Of a stretch of DNA of 9,172 nucleotides, positions 1-6,322 are shown piece after piece. This DNA is from Belnapia sp. Its GTDB lineage: Bacteria; Pseudomonadota; Alphaproteobacteria; Acetobacterales; Acetobacteraceae. The position numbers and the translations under genes were made by a program. The DNA lies in NCBI GenBank assembly GCA_028291445.1, contig JAQGIA010000181.1, positions 1 to 9,172 of the forward strand, read 5' to 3'. The stretch's first letter is position 1. Every line of letters starts with the position of its first letter. A model generated the notes under the pieces. That model was given only the letters and a program-made list of their open reading frames with translations. It was not told where the DNA came from and made no database searches.

Positions 1-878
1 TGCCGCCCGCGGCAACCCCGGTGCCCGGCCTCGCCGCCGCCGCCCGGGCGGCACTGGATGCGGCCGCGACGGCGCCCGGCCTGCGGCATCAGGCGTTGCT
101 GGCGCTGGCCTTGCCGGATGCGGTCGAAGCCTTGCTGGGAGCCGAGACCGGCGGGCTGGCCCCGGCCGCCGGCGCTACAAGGGCGGTGCTGACCCAGGAT
201 GGCGAAGTGGCCGAGCTGCCGACCCGCGCCGCGCTGGCGGTGGCGCAGCTCCATGCCGGCAGGGCCGGCGCCTTGCTGGTCCCCGCCAGCGAACCGGCCC
301 GGGCGCTGATGCGCGATGCCGTGGCGCAATTCCTCCACGCCGTGCCGCCCGCCCCGGTGGCGCTGCCGGCGCCGGCAGCGCCGGTGGCGAAGCCCGCCCC
401 GATGCTGCGGCGCCATGCCGGGACCACGCTGCATGTGACGGTCGGTGGCCATCGCGTCGCCTTGCGCACCACCGAGGCCGCGGACGGCAAGCTGCTGGAG
501 ATCGCCTTCACCCTGTCCAAGGAAGGCGCGGCCTATCGCAGCCTGATGGATGGCTTCGCGCAATCCGTCTCGCTCGGCCTGCAGCATGGGGTGCCGCTGG
601 CGCAGTATGTCGAGGCTTTCGCCTATACCCGCTTCGGCCCGGCCGGGCTGGTCGAGGGCGACCCGGCCATTCCGCGCGCGACCAGCGTGCTGGATTGGGC
701 CTTCCGCCGGCTGGCGCTGGACTACCTTGGCCGCCGCGACCTGCCGCAGCCTTCGGAGGAGGATTGCCTCGCCGATGCCCTCGGCAGCGCCGCTCAGCAA
801 TCCCCGTTGCTGCCGCTGGACCTGCCGCCGCAGCCCGCCCCCGCCAGCCGCCGCCGCGCCCTGCGCCTGGTGAGCTGA
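1..878 (+). CDS. nrdJ: TSCPD-domain protein, C-terminal part of B12-dependent ribonucleotide reductase (5' partial)
   Basis: The frame is open to the left edge. The first possible start in view is a GTG at 21, but codons before it are also open, so the gene probably begins outside the window. Numbering from that GTG, residues about 137-240 match the TSCPD domain that closes class II (adenosylcobalamin-dependent) ribonucleotide reductases. Visible marks are GGHRVALRT, LSKEGAAYRSLMDGFA, SVSLGLQHGVPL, YTRFGPAGLVEGD and RATSVLDWAFRRLA. In the family this domain sits beside the barrel that reduces ribonucleotides to deoxyribonucleotides in the cytoplasm. Residues 1-130 are Ala/Pro-rich and I do not recognise the catalytic barrel in them. 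A Pro/Ala linker (about 108-128) precedes the domain. The tail (SPLLPLDLPP, then RRRALRLVS) lacks the terminal CxxC cluster of many long NrdJ proteins; only one Cys (249) is visible. It could instead be a stand-alone TSCPD protein. The domain is certain; the whole-gene identity is moderately sure. Confidence 0.65.
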   Translation, partial: PPAATPVPGLAAAARAALDAAATAPGLRHQALLALALPDAVEALLGAETGGLAPAAGATRAVLTQDGEVAELPTRAALAVAQLHAGRAGALLVPASEPARALMRDAVAQFLHAVPPAPVALPAPAAPVAKPAPMLRRHAGTTLHVTVGGHRVALRTTEAADGKLLEIAFTLSKEGAAYRSLMDGFAQSVSLGLQHGVPLAQYVEAFAYTRFGPAGLVEGDPAIPRATSVLDWAFRRLALDYLGRRDLPQPSEEDCLADALGSAAQQSPLLPLDLPPQPAPASRRRALRLVS

Positions 879-897
879 ACGCCGGATTTTTCGTCGC

Positions 898-1371
898 ATG
901 GAGACCGCATTGGGCAAGATCGAATCGCGTTTGGCCGAACTGGGCATCGTGCTGCCGACCCCGGCCGCGCCCATCGCCAATTACATCCCCTACAACATCA
1001 GCGGCCGGCTGGTGGTCATCTCGGGCCAGATCCCGCTGCAGGACGGCAAGATCGCCTATACTGGCAAGCTCGGCGCCGGAGTGCCGCTGGCCGAGGGCGT
1101 GGCGGCGGCGCGGCTGTGTTTCATCAACCTGGTGGCGCAATTGAAGGCGGCGGCCGGGGACCTGGACAAGGTGACGCGCATCATCCGCCTCGGCGGCTTC
1201 ATCGCCGCCCCGGCGGAGTTCACCCAGCATGCCGTGGTGATGAACGGCGCCTCGGATCTGGCGGTGGAGATCTTCGGCGAGGTGGGGCGGCATGCCCGCA
1301 CCACCATCGGCGTGCCCTCGCTGCCCGGCGATGCGGCGGTCGAGGTCGAGGGGATGTTCGAACTGGCTTAA
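898..1371 (+). CDS. RidA family protein (YjgF/YER057c/UK114)
   Basis: This 157-residue protein belongs to the Rid superfamily, whose archetype RidA hydrolyses reactive enamine/imine intermediates made by PLP enzymes in the cytoplasm and acts as a trimer. Visible marks are VVISGQIP (39-46), the helix around EGVAAARLCFINLVAQL (66-82), GDLDKVTRI (87-95) and HARTTIGV (132-139). R134 aligns with the carboxylate-binding Arg105 of E. coli RidA, and E149 in VEVE aligns with its Glu120, so deaminase-type activity is plausible. At about 155 residues it fits the longer subgroup (cd02199-like) rather than the roughly 130-residue RidA itself, so I give no symbol and the substrate is unknown. The ATG lies 19 bases after the upstream stop, with no clear Shine-Dalgarno, which suggests co-transcription with the upstream gene. 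It converges on the minus-strand hydrolase. Confidence 0.93.
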   Translation: METALGKIESRLAELGIVLPTPAAPIANYIPYNISGRLVVISGQIPLQDGKIAYTGKLGAGVPLAEGVAAARLCFINLVAQLKAAAGDLDKVTRIIRLGGFIAAPAEFTQHAVVMNGASDLAVEIFGEVGRHARTTIGVPSLPGDAAVEVEGMFELA

Positions 1372-1385
1372 ATCGGCTTGCCGAT
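1372..1385. repeat. Short inverted repeat beside the main convergent hairpin
   Basis: ATCGGC (1372-1377) and GCCGAT (1380-1385) are perfect 6-base inverted arms around TT. They lie just after the ridA stop. Read on the minus strand, the second arm is followed by TTTAAG, a short T-run, so this small stem could be the last step of termination for the minus-strand hydrolase. The 2-base loop would in practice open to 4 bases, so the stem is weak alone. Confidence 0.4.
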
Positions 1386-1386
1386 C

Positions 1387-1420
1387 CAATGCCCTCGGGC
1401 GCAGCCGCCCAAGGGCATTG
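1387..1420. terminator. Bidirectional terminator-like hairpin between ridA-family gene and hydrolase
   Basis: The 15-base arms at 1387-1401 and 1406-1420 pair at 14 of 15 positions around the loop CAGC. The one discrepancy is C·A in the plus-strand RNA but a G·U wobble in the minus-strand RNA. The hairpin starts 2 bases after the hydrolase stop codon and 15 bases after the ridA stop. No long T-tract follows on either strand. Convergent genes flank it, so it can serve both, but the pairing favours the minus-strand transcript. Confidence 0.75.
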
Positions 1421-1422
1421 AT

Positions 1423-2406
1423 CTAGTTGACCAGCTTCGCCGTCACGAATTCCCGGACGGCGGCGCGGACCGCGGTGGCGGCGGCGGCATTGTGGCCGGT
1501 ATGCGCGCCGCGGCCGACGCAGGCATCGGCCGCCACGGCGAAGGGCGCCCCGGTCTCGGCATTCAGCGTCGCGCCATCCGGCCCTTCGGCCAGCCGGCAG
1601 GCCCGGGTGGTCTGCGCCGCCGGGATGTTCAGCAGCGGCGGGCCGAAGGGGTTGTCGAAGCTGTGGTGGGCCTCCGGGTATTCCACCAGCGTGGCATCCG
1701 CCCCGGCCTGGACCAGCCGCGCCACGTAGTCCCGGCACGGGCCGATCGCCACGTAGTCGTCGGCGATGCCGTGGAACAGCCGGATCGGTACCGGGCTGAG
1801 CGCCGTATCGCCCCGGTAGGCGACGTTGCAGGGCGTGTAGAGCCCGATATGCGCGGCGAAGCGATGCGCCGGATTGCCATAGGCTGCCTGGAAGCGGGTC
1901 ATCGCCGAATAGACCGCGGCGACGGCGCCCTTGGAGAAGCCGATGATGCCGATACGGTCGGCCCGGATGCGCGGATGTTCCGCCAGCCAGTCCAGCGCCC
2001 GGTAGGAATCGACCAGCATCGCCAGGGAATGCAGCTGGGTCTGGTCCTGCACCGTGCTGACGATGCCGCGCCCGGCGAAGCTGTCGAGGATGAAGGCGGC
2101 GACGCCGGCGCCGTTCAACTCCCGCGCCCATTGGTCGGCCGAGCCGCCGAGGCCGCCGGAGCCATGCACCAGCACCATCGCCGGCACCTTCTGGCCGGGC
2201 CGCAGCCCGGCCGGCAGCCGCAACTCCCCGGCGATGAGCGACTCGCGCCCGGCGCCGGCCTGGCCACGAAGGAATTCCTGGCCGGTGAGGGTGCGGGTGC
2301 CGAGCGGGACGACCTCGACGCGGCTGGGGGCCTGGGCTTGAGCGGTGAGGGGCGCGATCGCGGCAAAGGCGGCGAAGGCGATCGCGGCCAGGCGGAACGG
2401 TGGCAT
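1423..2406 (-). CDS. Exported alpha/beta hydrolase, dienelactone hydrolase family
   Basis: This 327-residue protein starts with a Sec signal peptide: a short basic start, a hydrophobic core at residues 6-20, and TAQAQA with probable cleavage near 26. The mature part has the alpha/beta-hydrolase fold of the dienelactone hydrolase family: the oxyanion segment VHGSGG (80-85), the nucleophile elbow GFSKG with Ser158, an acid candidate at Asp216/217 in HGIADDYV, and a catalytic His in PEAHHSFDNP (His247 or 248). It should be a periplasmic esterase-like enzyme of unknown substrate. Residues about 262-327 extend beyond the catalytic His and hold Cys270 and Cys296; with Cys193 and Cys224 there are four cysteines that could form disulfides. 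The start is supported by GGGGAAA at 2419-2413, about 6 bases upstream. It is divergent from the FemAB-like gene and convergent with the ridA-family gene. Confidence 0.9.
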   Translation of the reverse strand: MPPFRLAAIAFAAFAAIAPLTAQAQAPSRVEVVPLGTRTLTGQEFLRGQAGAGRESLIAGELRLPAGLRPGQKVPAMVLVHGSGGLGGSADQWARELNGAGVAAFILDSFAGRGIVSTVQDQTQLHSLAMLVDSYRALDWLAEHPRIRADRIGIIGFSKGAVAAVYSAMTRFQAAYGNPAHRFAAHIGLYTPCNVAYRGDTALSPVPIRLFHGIADDYVAIGPCRDYVARLVQAGADATLVEYPEAHHSFDNPFGPPLLNIPAAQTTRACRLAEGPDGATLNAETGAPFAVAADACVGRGAHTGHNAAAATAVRAAVREFVTAKLVN

Positions 2407-2550
2407 GACATGTTTCCCCGGATGCTTTGGCCCGAGCCTTCACCGGCGGTCGGCGGGTGTCCAGCCGGCCGTCGCGCCCCGGGCTTGGCCTACCGGCTCT
2501 CGCAAGCCGGGTCTTGCCGTGGCGCTGCGCCGCAGCACATGCTGCCGGTG
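2407..2550. other. Divergent intergenic spacer with imperfect palindromes
   Basis: This 144-base spacer separates the starts of the hydrolase (minus) and the FemAB-like gene (plus), so promoters for both should lie here. I see no convincing -35/-10 pair. Two overlapping stems can be drawn on the plus strand: 2478-2487 with 2503-2511 (9 pairs, one bulged G) and 2493-2498 with 2505-2510 (6 pairs). They share the right arm and cannot form together. The Shine-Dalgarno of the hydrolase lies at 2413-2419 on the minus strand. Confidence 0.5.
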
Positions 2551-3717
2551 ATGCCCGATACCGCCCCGGCCCTGACCCTCAGCCTTCATCGCGCCATCAC
2601 GGAATTGCCGGCGGCCGACTGGGACGCCTGCGCCGGTGGCGGCAATCCCTTCGTCAGCCATGCCTTCCTGGCGGCGCTCGAGGCGAGCGGCAGCGCCACC
2701 GGCCGCAGCGGCTGGCTGCCGCAGCATGCCGCCCTGCGCGACCCGGCGGGGCTGCTGGTCGGCTGCGCGCCGGTCTATGCCAAGACCCATAGCCAGGGCG
2801 AATACGTCTTCGATTACGGTTGGGCCGATGCCTTCGAGCGGGCGGGCGGGCAATACTACCCGAAGCTGCAGATCTGCTCGCCGTTCAGCCCGGTGCCCGG
2901 GCCGCGGCTGCTGACCCGGCCCGGTGCCGGGATCGGCCCGGCCGCGCTGGCCCAGGGGCTGGTGCAGCTTTGCGGCGAGTTGGGCCTCTCCTCCGCCCAT
3001 GTCACCTTCTGCGAGGCGGCGGAATGGGAGGCGCTGGGGGAGGCCGGCTGGCTGCAACGCATCGGCACCCAATTCCATTGGCACAACCATGGCTATGCCG
3101 GCTTCGAGGATTTCCTCGGCGCCCTGTCATCGCGCAAGCGCAAGGCGATCCGGCGGGAAAGGCGGGATGCCGCGGCCTCCGGCTTCGCGCTGAAGACCCT
3201 GCGCGGGCATGAGATCACGCCGAAGCACTGGAAGGCCTTCCATCGTTTCTACCAATCCACCACCGACAAGAAATGGGGCCGCAGCGCCTATCTCACGTCG
3301 CGCTTCTGGCCGCTGCTGGGCGAGGCGCTAGGCGACAAGGTCGTGCTGATGGTGGCGGAGCAGGATGGCGAGCCGGTCGCCGGCGCGCTGAACCTGCTGG
3401 GAACCGAGGCGCTGTACGGCCGCAACTGGGGCAGCATCGTCGATGCGCCCTTCCTGCATTTCGAGCTGTGCTACTACCGCGCCATCGACTTCGCCATCGA
3501 GCACAAGCTGCCCCGGGTCGAGGCCGGCGCCCAGGGCGAGCACAAGATCCAACGCGGTTACCTGCCCTGCCCGACCTATAGCGCGCACTGGATCGAACAT
3601 GCGGGGCTGCGCCGGGCGGTCGGCGATTTCCTCGATCGGGAACGCCCGGCGATGCTGCGGGAGATGGAGGCGCTCGCCACCCTCTCCCCGTTCAAGCAGG
3701 CCGGCGAGGCGGAATAA
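2551..3717 (+). CDS. GNAT/FemAB-like acyltransferase family protein (COG3146, DUF482)
   Basis: This 388-residue protein matches the family annotated as GNAT-family N-acetyltransferase or 'peptidoglycan biosynthesis/recognition' (COG3146, FemAB_like, PF04339). Its biochemical reaction is not established; the fold is a doubled GNAT domain like FemAB peptidyl transferases. Marks in order: NPFVSHAFLAALE (32-44), YVFDYGWADAFERAGGQYYP (85-104), LQICSPFSPVPGPRLL (106-121), the basic LSSRKRKAIRRERR (192-205), YGRNWGS (289-295), FELCYYRAIDFAI (304-316) and EAGAQGEHKIQRGYLP (324-339). There is no signal peptide or membrane segment, so it is cytoplasmic. The frame stays open far upstream, but that part is only the antisense of the hydrolase. 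I chose the ATG at 2551 because family similarity begins about residue 12; the in-frame ATG at 2539 (four residues longer) is equally possible and neither has a good Shine-Dalgarno. The stop lies within a hairpin shared with the next gene. Confidence 0.9.
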   Translation: MPDTAPALTLSLHRAITELPAADWDACAGGGNPFVSHAFLAALEASGSATGRSGWLPQHAALRDPAGLLVGCAPVYAKTHSQGEYVFDYGWADAFERAGGQYYPKLQICSPFSPVPGPRLLTRPGAGIGPAALAQGLVQLCGELGLSSAHVTFCEAAEWEALGEAGWLQRIGTQFHWHNHGYAGFEDFLGALSSRKRKAIRRERRDAAASGFALKTLRGHEITPKHWKAFHRFYQSTTDKKWGRSAYLTSRFWPLLGEALGDKVVLMVAEQDGEPVAGALNLLGTEALYGRNWGSIVDAPFLHFELCYYRAIDFAIEHKLPRVEAGAQGEHKIQRGYLPCPTYSAHWIEHAGLRRAVGDFLDRERPAMLREMEALATLSPFKQAGEAE

Positions 3718-3730
3718 CCGCCCCGCCGGC
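3700..3730. terminator. Bidirectional terminator-like hairpin between FemAB-like gene and solute-binding protein
   Basis: The 13-base arms at 3700-3712 and 3718-3730 pair at 12 of 13 positions around the 5-base loop AATAA. The left arm is in the last codons of the plus-strand gene and the loop contains its TAA stop. The mismatch is A·C in plus-strand RNA but a G·U wobble in minus-strand RNA. It starts 3 bases after the minus-strand stop codon. No T-tract follows on either side. Confidence 0.75.
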
Positions 3731-3733
3731 GTA

Positions 3734-5320
3734 TCACACCCGCTGCACCCCCCAGAAGGCCACGGTCTCCGAGATCGGCTCGCTGATCGTCCTTCGCCAG
3801 GCGGTGGAGGCGAAATACTGCCCGGTCGGCAGGTAGGGCGCCTCGTCGAAGACCACCTGCTGGATTTCGCCGGCGATCCTCTGCTGCCCGGCGAGGTCCG
3901 GCGCATCGAACCAGCTCAGCCGCAGCGCATCCAGCTTCGGCACGTCGGGCCAGCCGAACCAGGCCTGGGCGCCGTTGGCGCGGATATACTGCATGACGCC
4001 GGGATTGATGCCGTCGAGCCCGTTCCAGGTGGTGTGGAACATCGACCAGCCGCCCTTGTCCGGCGGCTCCTTGCTGGAGCGGCGCTGCACCACGGTGCCC
4101 CAGTCGGCGATACGGAAATCGACGGTCATGCCGAGCCGCCGCAGCAGGTCGTGCCCGACCTCGCCGAGCGCGGCCAGCACCGGCTGGTCGCTGGCGCTCA
4201 TCAGCACCACCGTCTCGCCGTTGTAGCCGGCGTCGCGGATTTCCTTGCGGGATTTCTCGATGTCGCGCGGGCCGGTGATCGCTGCCATCCCGACGGTATT
4301 CGCCAGGGGCGTGCCGGGGGTGAAGACCCCGGCCTCGGCATTCCAGAGCGACGGGTCGGCGCCGGCCGCCGCCGTCATGAAATCCTGCTGCGACATCGCC
4401 CGCAGCACCGCGCGGCGCACCGCCGGCTTGTCGAAGGGCGGGTGCAGCGTGTTGAAGATGCCGGTGCCGAAGGTGCCGAGCGGGTTGCCGCGCTTGAGCA
4501 TGATGTCGCGCGAGCGCCGCAGCACCGGCACCAGGTCGTTCGCCGGGTTTTCCCACCAATCCACCTCGTTGTTGCGCAGCGCGGCGGCGGCGGTGCCGGG
4601 GTCCGGCATGACGGTCCATTCGACCCGGTCGAAATGCACCCGCTTCGGCCCGGCGGCCCAATCGGTCTGGCCGGTTTCGCGCGGCCGGTAGGCGGCATTG
4701 CGCTCATAGACCACGCGGGCGCCGACCACCCGCTCATCGGCGACGAAGCGGAAGGGGCCGGAGCCGATGGTCTCGCGGACCTGGGTATTGGCATCGCCGG
4801 CGGCGATCCGCTCCGGCATGATGAACAAGGCGGAGGGGCCGATCTTCGCCAGCGTCTCCAGCATCGGGCCGAAGGGCTTGTTCAGCCGGATGACGAAGCT
4901 GCGGTCGTCCGGCGCGGTCATCTCGGCGGTGCGCGAGAGCAGCACCTGGCCGAGCGCATCGCGCTGCGCCCAGCGCTTGATCGAGGCGATGCAGTCCCGC
5001 CCGCGCACCGGCTCCCCATCGTGGAACAGCAGGCCCTCGCGCAGCCGGAAGCGCCAGGTCAGGCCGTCGGCCTCATGCGCCTCGACCATCTGCGGCTGCG
5101 GCTGCAGCTTGCCGTCCAGGCCATAGAGCTGGTCGTAGATCATCAGCGCGTGGTGGCGGGTGATGTAGGCGGTGGTGAAGACCGGATCGAGCACGGTCAG
5201 GTCCGACTGCGGCACGAAGCGCAGCACGCGCGAATTGGCGGACTGGGCCAGGGCGGGGCGCGCTAGCGACCCCGCCAGGCCGGCAGCGGCGGCACCGCTC
5301 AGCAAGGTGCGTCTCAGCAT
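3734..5320 (-). CDS. ABC transporter solute-binding protein, family 5 (peptide/nickel type)
   Basis: This 528-residue protein is the periplasmic receptor type that delivers peptides, opines or similar solutes to an ABC importer (SBP_bac_5). An export signal is present: RR at 3-4, a hydrophobic Ala/Gly/Leu core (5-20) and ARPALAQ with probable cleavage after Ala25. The twin arginine makes Tat export possible, though the motif is imperfect. Family marks are FVPQSDLTVLDPVFT (35-49), TWRFRLREGLLFHDGEPV (88-105), the lobe-hinge motif IGSGPFRF (185-192) and FDKPAVRRAVLRAMSQQDF (296-314). Length is normal for the family. The frame runs further upstream, but the ATG at 5320 has GGGAGA 8 bases ahead and starts directly at the signal peptide. 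No permease or ATPase genes lie next to it in the window, so it is an orphan here and its ligand cannot be told from context. Divergent from the EamA transporter gene. Confidence 0.93.
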   Translation of the reverse strand: MLRRTLLSGAAAAGLAGSLARPALAQSANSRVLRFVPQSDLTVLDPVFTTAYITRHHALMIYDQLYGLDGKLQPQPQMVEAHEADGLTWRFRLREGLLFHDGEPVRGRDCIASIKRWAQRDALGQVLLSRTAEMTAPDDRSFVIRLNKPFGPMLETLAKIGPSALFIMPERIAAGDANTQVRETIGSGPFRFVADERVVGARVVYERNAAYRPRETGQTDWAAGPKRVHFDRVEWTVMPDPGTAAAALRNNEVDWWENPANDLVPVLRRSRDIMLKRGNPLGTFGTGIFNTLHPPFDKPAVRRAVLRAMSQQDFMTAAAGADPSLWNAEAGVFTPGTPLANTVGMAAITGPRDIEKSRKEIRDAGYNGETVVLMSASDQPVLAALGEVGHDLLRRLGMTVDFRIADWGTVVQRRSSKEPPDKGGWSMFHTTWNGLDGINPGVMQYIRANGAQAWFGWPDVPKLDALRLSWFDAPDLAGQQRIAGEIQQVVFDEAPYLPTGQYFASTAWRRTISEPISETVAFWGVQRV

Positions 5321-5328
5321 TTGGTCGG

Positions 5329-5334
5329 TCTCCC
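5329..5334 (-). promoter_or_regulatory. Ribosome binding site of the solute-binding protein
   Basis: On the minus strand GGGAGA lies 8 bases before the ATG at 5320. It decides the start in favour of this codon over the in-frame upstream ones, which would put 48 non-signal-like residues before the export signal. Confidence 0.7.
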
Positions 5335-5424
5335 GGCAAGGGTTGGACCGGCGTTCTCCACTCGCCAGGGAAGCAGCGACGGCACCGGGGCGCAAGCGGC
5401 ATGCTAGGATGGCGGGCAAGCCCC

Positions 5425-5431
5425 GGGAAGG
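5425..5431 (+). promoter_or_regulatory. Shine-Dalgarno-like GGGAAGG abutting the EamA start
   Basis: GGGAAGG ends at the base directly before the ATG at 5432, which is too close for ideal ribosome placement. An in-frame TAG at 5405-5407 and no start codon between exclude an upstream start. A TTG at 5444 would have 12 bases of spacing. The site therefore leaves the exact start uncertain by four codons. Confidence 0.4.
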
Positions 5432-6322
5432 ATGCCAACCGCCTTGCTGCTCGCCTACGCCCAACTGGCGGGCGCGATGGCGCTGGTCGGCGCCAATGTC
5501 GCCGTCGGCAAGCTGCTGGCCGAGGCGCTGCCGGTGCCGCTGATCCTCGCACTCCGCTGCCTGCTGGCCTGCCTGGTGCTATGGCCGCTGGCGCGGTGGC
5601 GGGATGGGCGGGTCCGGCCCGGCCGGGCGGCGCTGGGGAATCTCGCCTTGCAGGCGCTGGTCGGCACCGTGCTGTACAATGCCGGGCTGCTGGCCGGGCT
5701 GCGGCTGACCACGGCGCTGGAGGCCGGGCTGGTGCTGGCCACCCTGCCGGCGGTGGTGGCGCTCGGCAGCGCGGCCTGGCTGCGGGAAAGCTTGACCCCG
5801 CGGCAATGGGCGGCGGCCGGGCTGGCGGCGGGCGGCATGGCGGTGATCACCCTCGCCCGGCTGGGCGGCGCCGGCGGCGGCCATGCGCTCGGCAATGCCC
5901 TGGTTTTCTGCGGCGTGCTGGGCGAGGCGGGCTATGTGCTGCTGGCCAAGCGCATCGCCGGCCGGGTGCCGGTGGTGACCGCCAGCCTCTGGATGCAGGC
6001 TTTCAGCGCGGCGATGCTGCTGCCCCTCGCGCTGGCCGGCATCGGCGCCGTGCCGGCGCTGGCCGACCCGGTGCTGGCCGGCCTGCTGGTGTTCCACAGC
6101 CTGACCGCCAGCGTGCTCTGCCTGCTGCTGTGGTATGCCGGGCTGCGGCGGGTGCCGGCCGGGGTGGCGGGCGTCTTCACCGGATTGCTGCCGGTCAGCG
6201 CGGCGGTGGTCGCCGTCGCGGTGCTGGGGGAGGCTTTCACGCTGGTCCATGGGGTGGGGTTCGTGCTGATGGGCGGCAGCCTGGCGCTGGCGACCTGGCC
6301 GGGCGGCAGGGCGTCGGCATGA
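5432..6322 (+). CDS. EamA/DMT family transporter
   Basis: This 296-residue integral inner-membrane protein has about ten hydrophobic segments, roughly at 6-27, 34-53, 70-88, 95-115, 125-143, 153-172, 180-203, 213-235, 242-262 and 267-287. They form two tandem EamA repeats (about 10-143 and 153-288), the plan of drug/metabolite exporters of the DMT superfamily. Marks include GANVAVGKLLAE in the first segment, ALRCLLACLVLWPLARWR in the second, TALEAGLVLATLPAVVAL before LRESLTPRQWAAAGL, and AGVFTGLLPVSAAVVAVAVLGEAFT in the second repeat, where the LGE(x) element is typical. The cargo cannot be read from sequence; amino acids or small metabolites are usual. The stop overlaps the start of the nuclease-helicase gene (ATGA at 6319-6322), implying one transcript and coupled translation. 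Divergent from the solute-binding protein gene. Confidence 0.93.
   Translation: MPTALLLAYAQLAGAMALVGANVAVGKLLAEALPVPLILALRCLLACLVLWPLARWRDGRVRPGRAALGNLALQALVGTVLYNAGLLAGLRLTTALEAGLVLATLPAVVALGSAAWLRESLTPRQWAAAGLAAGGMAVITLARLGGAGGGHALGNALVFCGVLGEAGYVLLAKRIAGRVPVVTASLWMQAFSAAMLLPLALAGIGAVPALADPVLAGLLVFHSLTASVLCLLLWYAGLRRVPAGVAGVFTGLLPVSAAVVAVAVLGEAFTLVHGVGFVLMGGSLALATWPGGRASA
6319..6322 (+). other. ATGA stop-start overlap
   Basis: The TGA of the EamA transporter (6320-6322) and the ATG of the nuclease-helicase (6319-6321) share bases. This geometry normally gives translational re-initiation by the same ribosomes, so the two proteins are probably made together. Confidence 0.85.

Larger units (their letters stand above)
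5321..5431. other. Divergent intergenic spacer between solute-binding protein and EamA transporter
   Basis: This 111-base spacer must hold promoters for both directions. The only promoter-like element I can point to is TAGGAT at 5405-5410 on the plus strand, without a matching -35 at the usual distance, so I do not call a promoter. The two ribosome binding sites lie at its two ends. Confidence 0.4.

Noticed and set aside
880..897. Possible terminator at the T-run between the TSCPD gene and the RidA-family gene
   Set aside because: ATTTTT is present but no good stem precedes it, and the 19-base gap suggests co-transcription.
1378..2538. Long open frame on the plus strand extending the FemAB-like gene about 390 codons upstream
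   Set aside because: It is the antisense of the exported hydrolase, whose signal peptide, GFSKG motif and ribosome site are clear. The translated product is Gly/Arg/His-rich with no family likeness; such frames are common in very GC-rich DNA.
3443..5266. 607-codon plus-strand frame opposite the solute-binding protein
   Set aside because: It is Arg/His/Gly-rich with no recognisable domain and starts inside the FemAB-like gene; the minus-strand gene is unambiguous.
5405..5410. TAGGAT as a -10 box for the EamA gene
   Set aside because: No acceptable -35 lies 16-18 bases upstream, so I could not support a promoter call.
5401..6318. Open frame that would fuse about 306 codons to the N-terminus of the nuclease-helicase
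   Set aside because: It overlaps the EamA gene in another frame and gives low-complexity Gly/Arg/Ala sequence. The ATGA overlap supplies a natural start at 6319.
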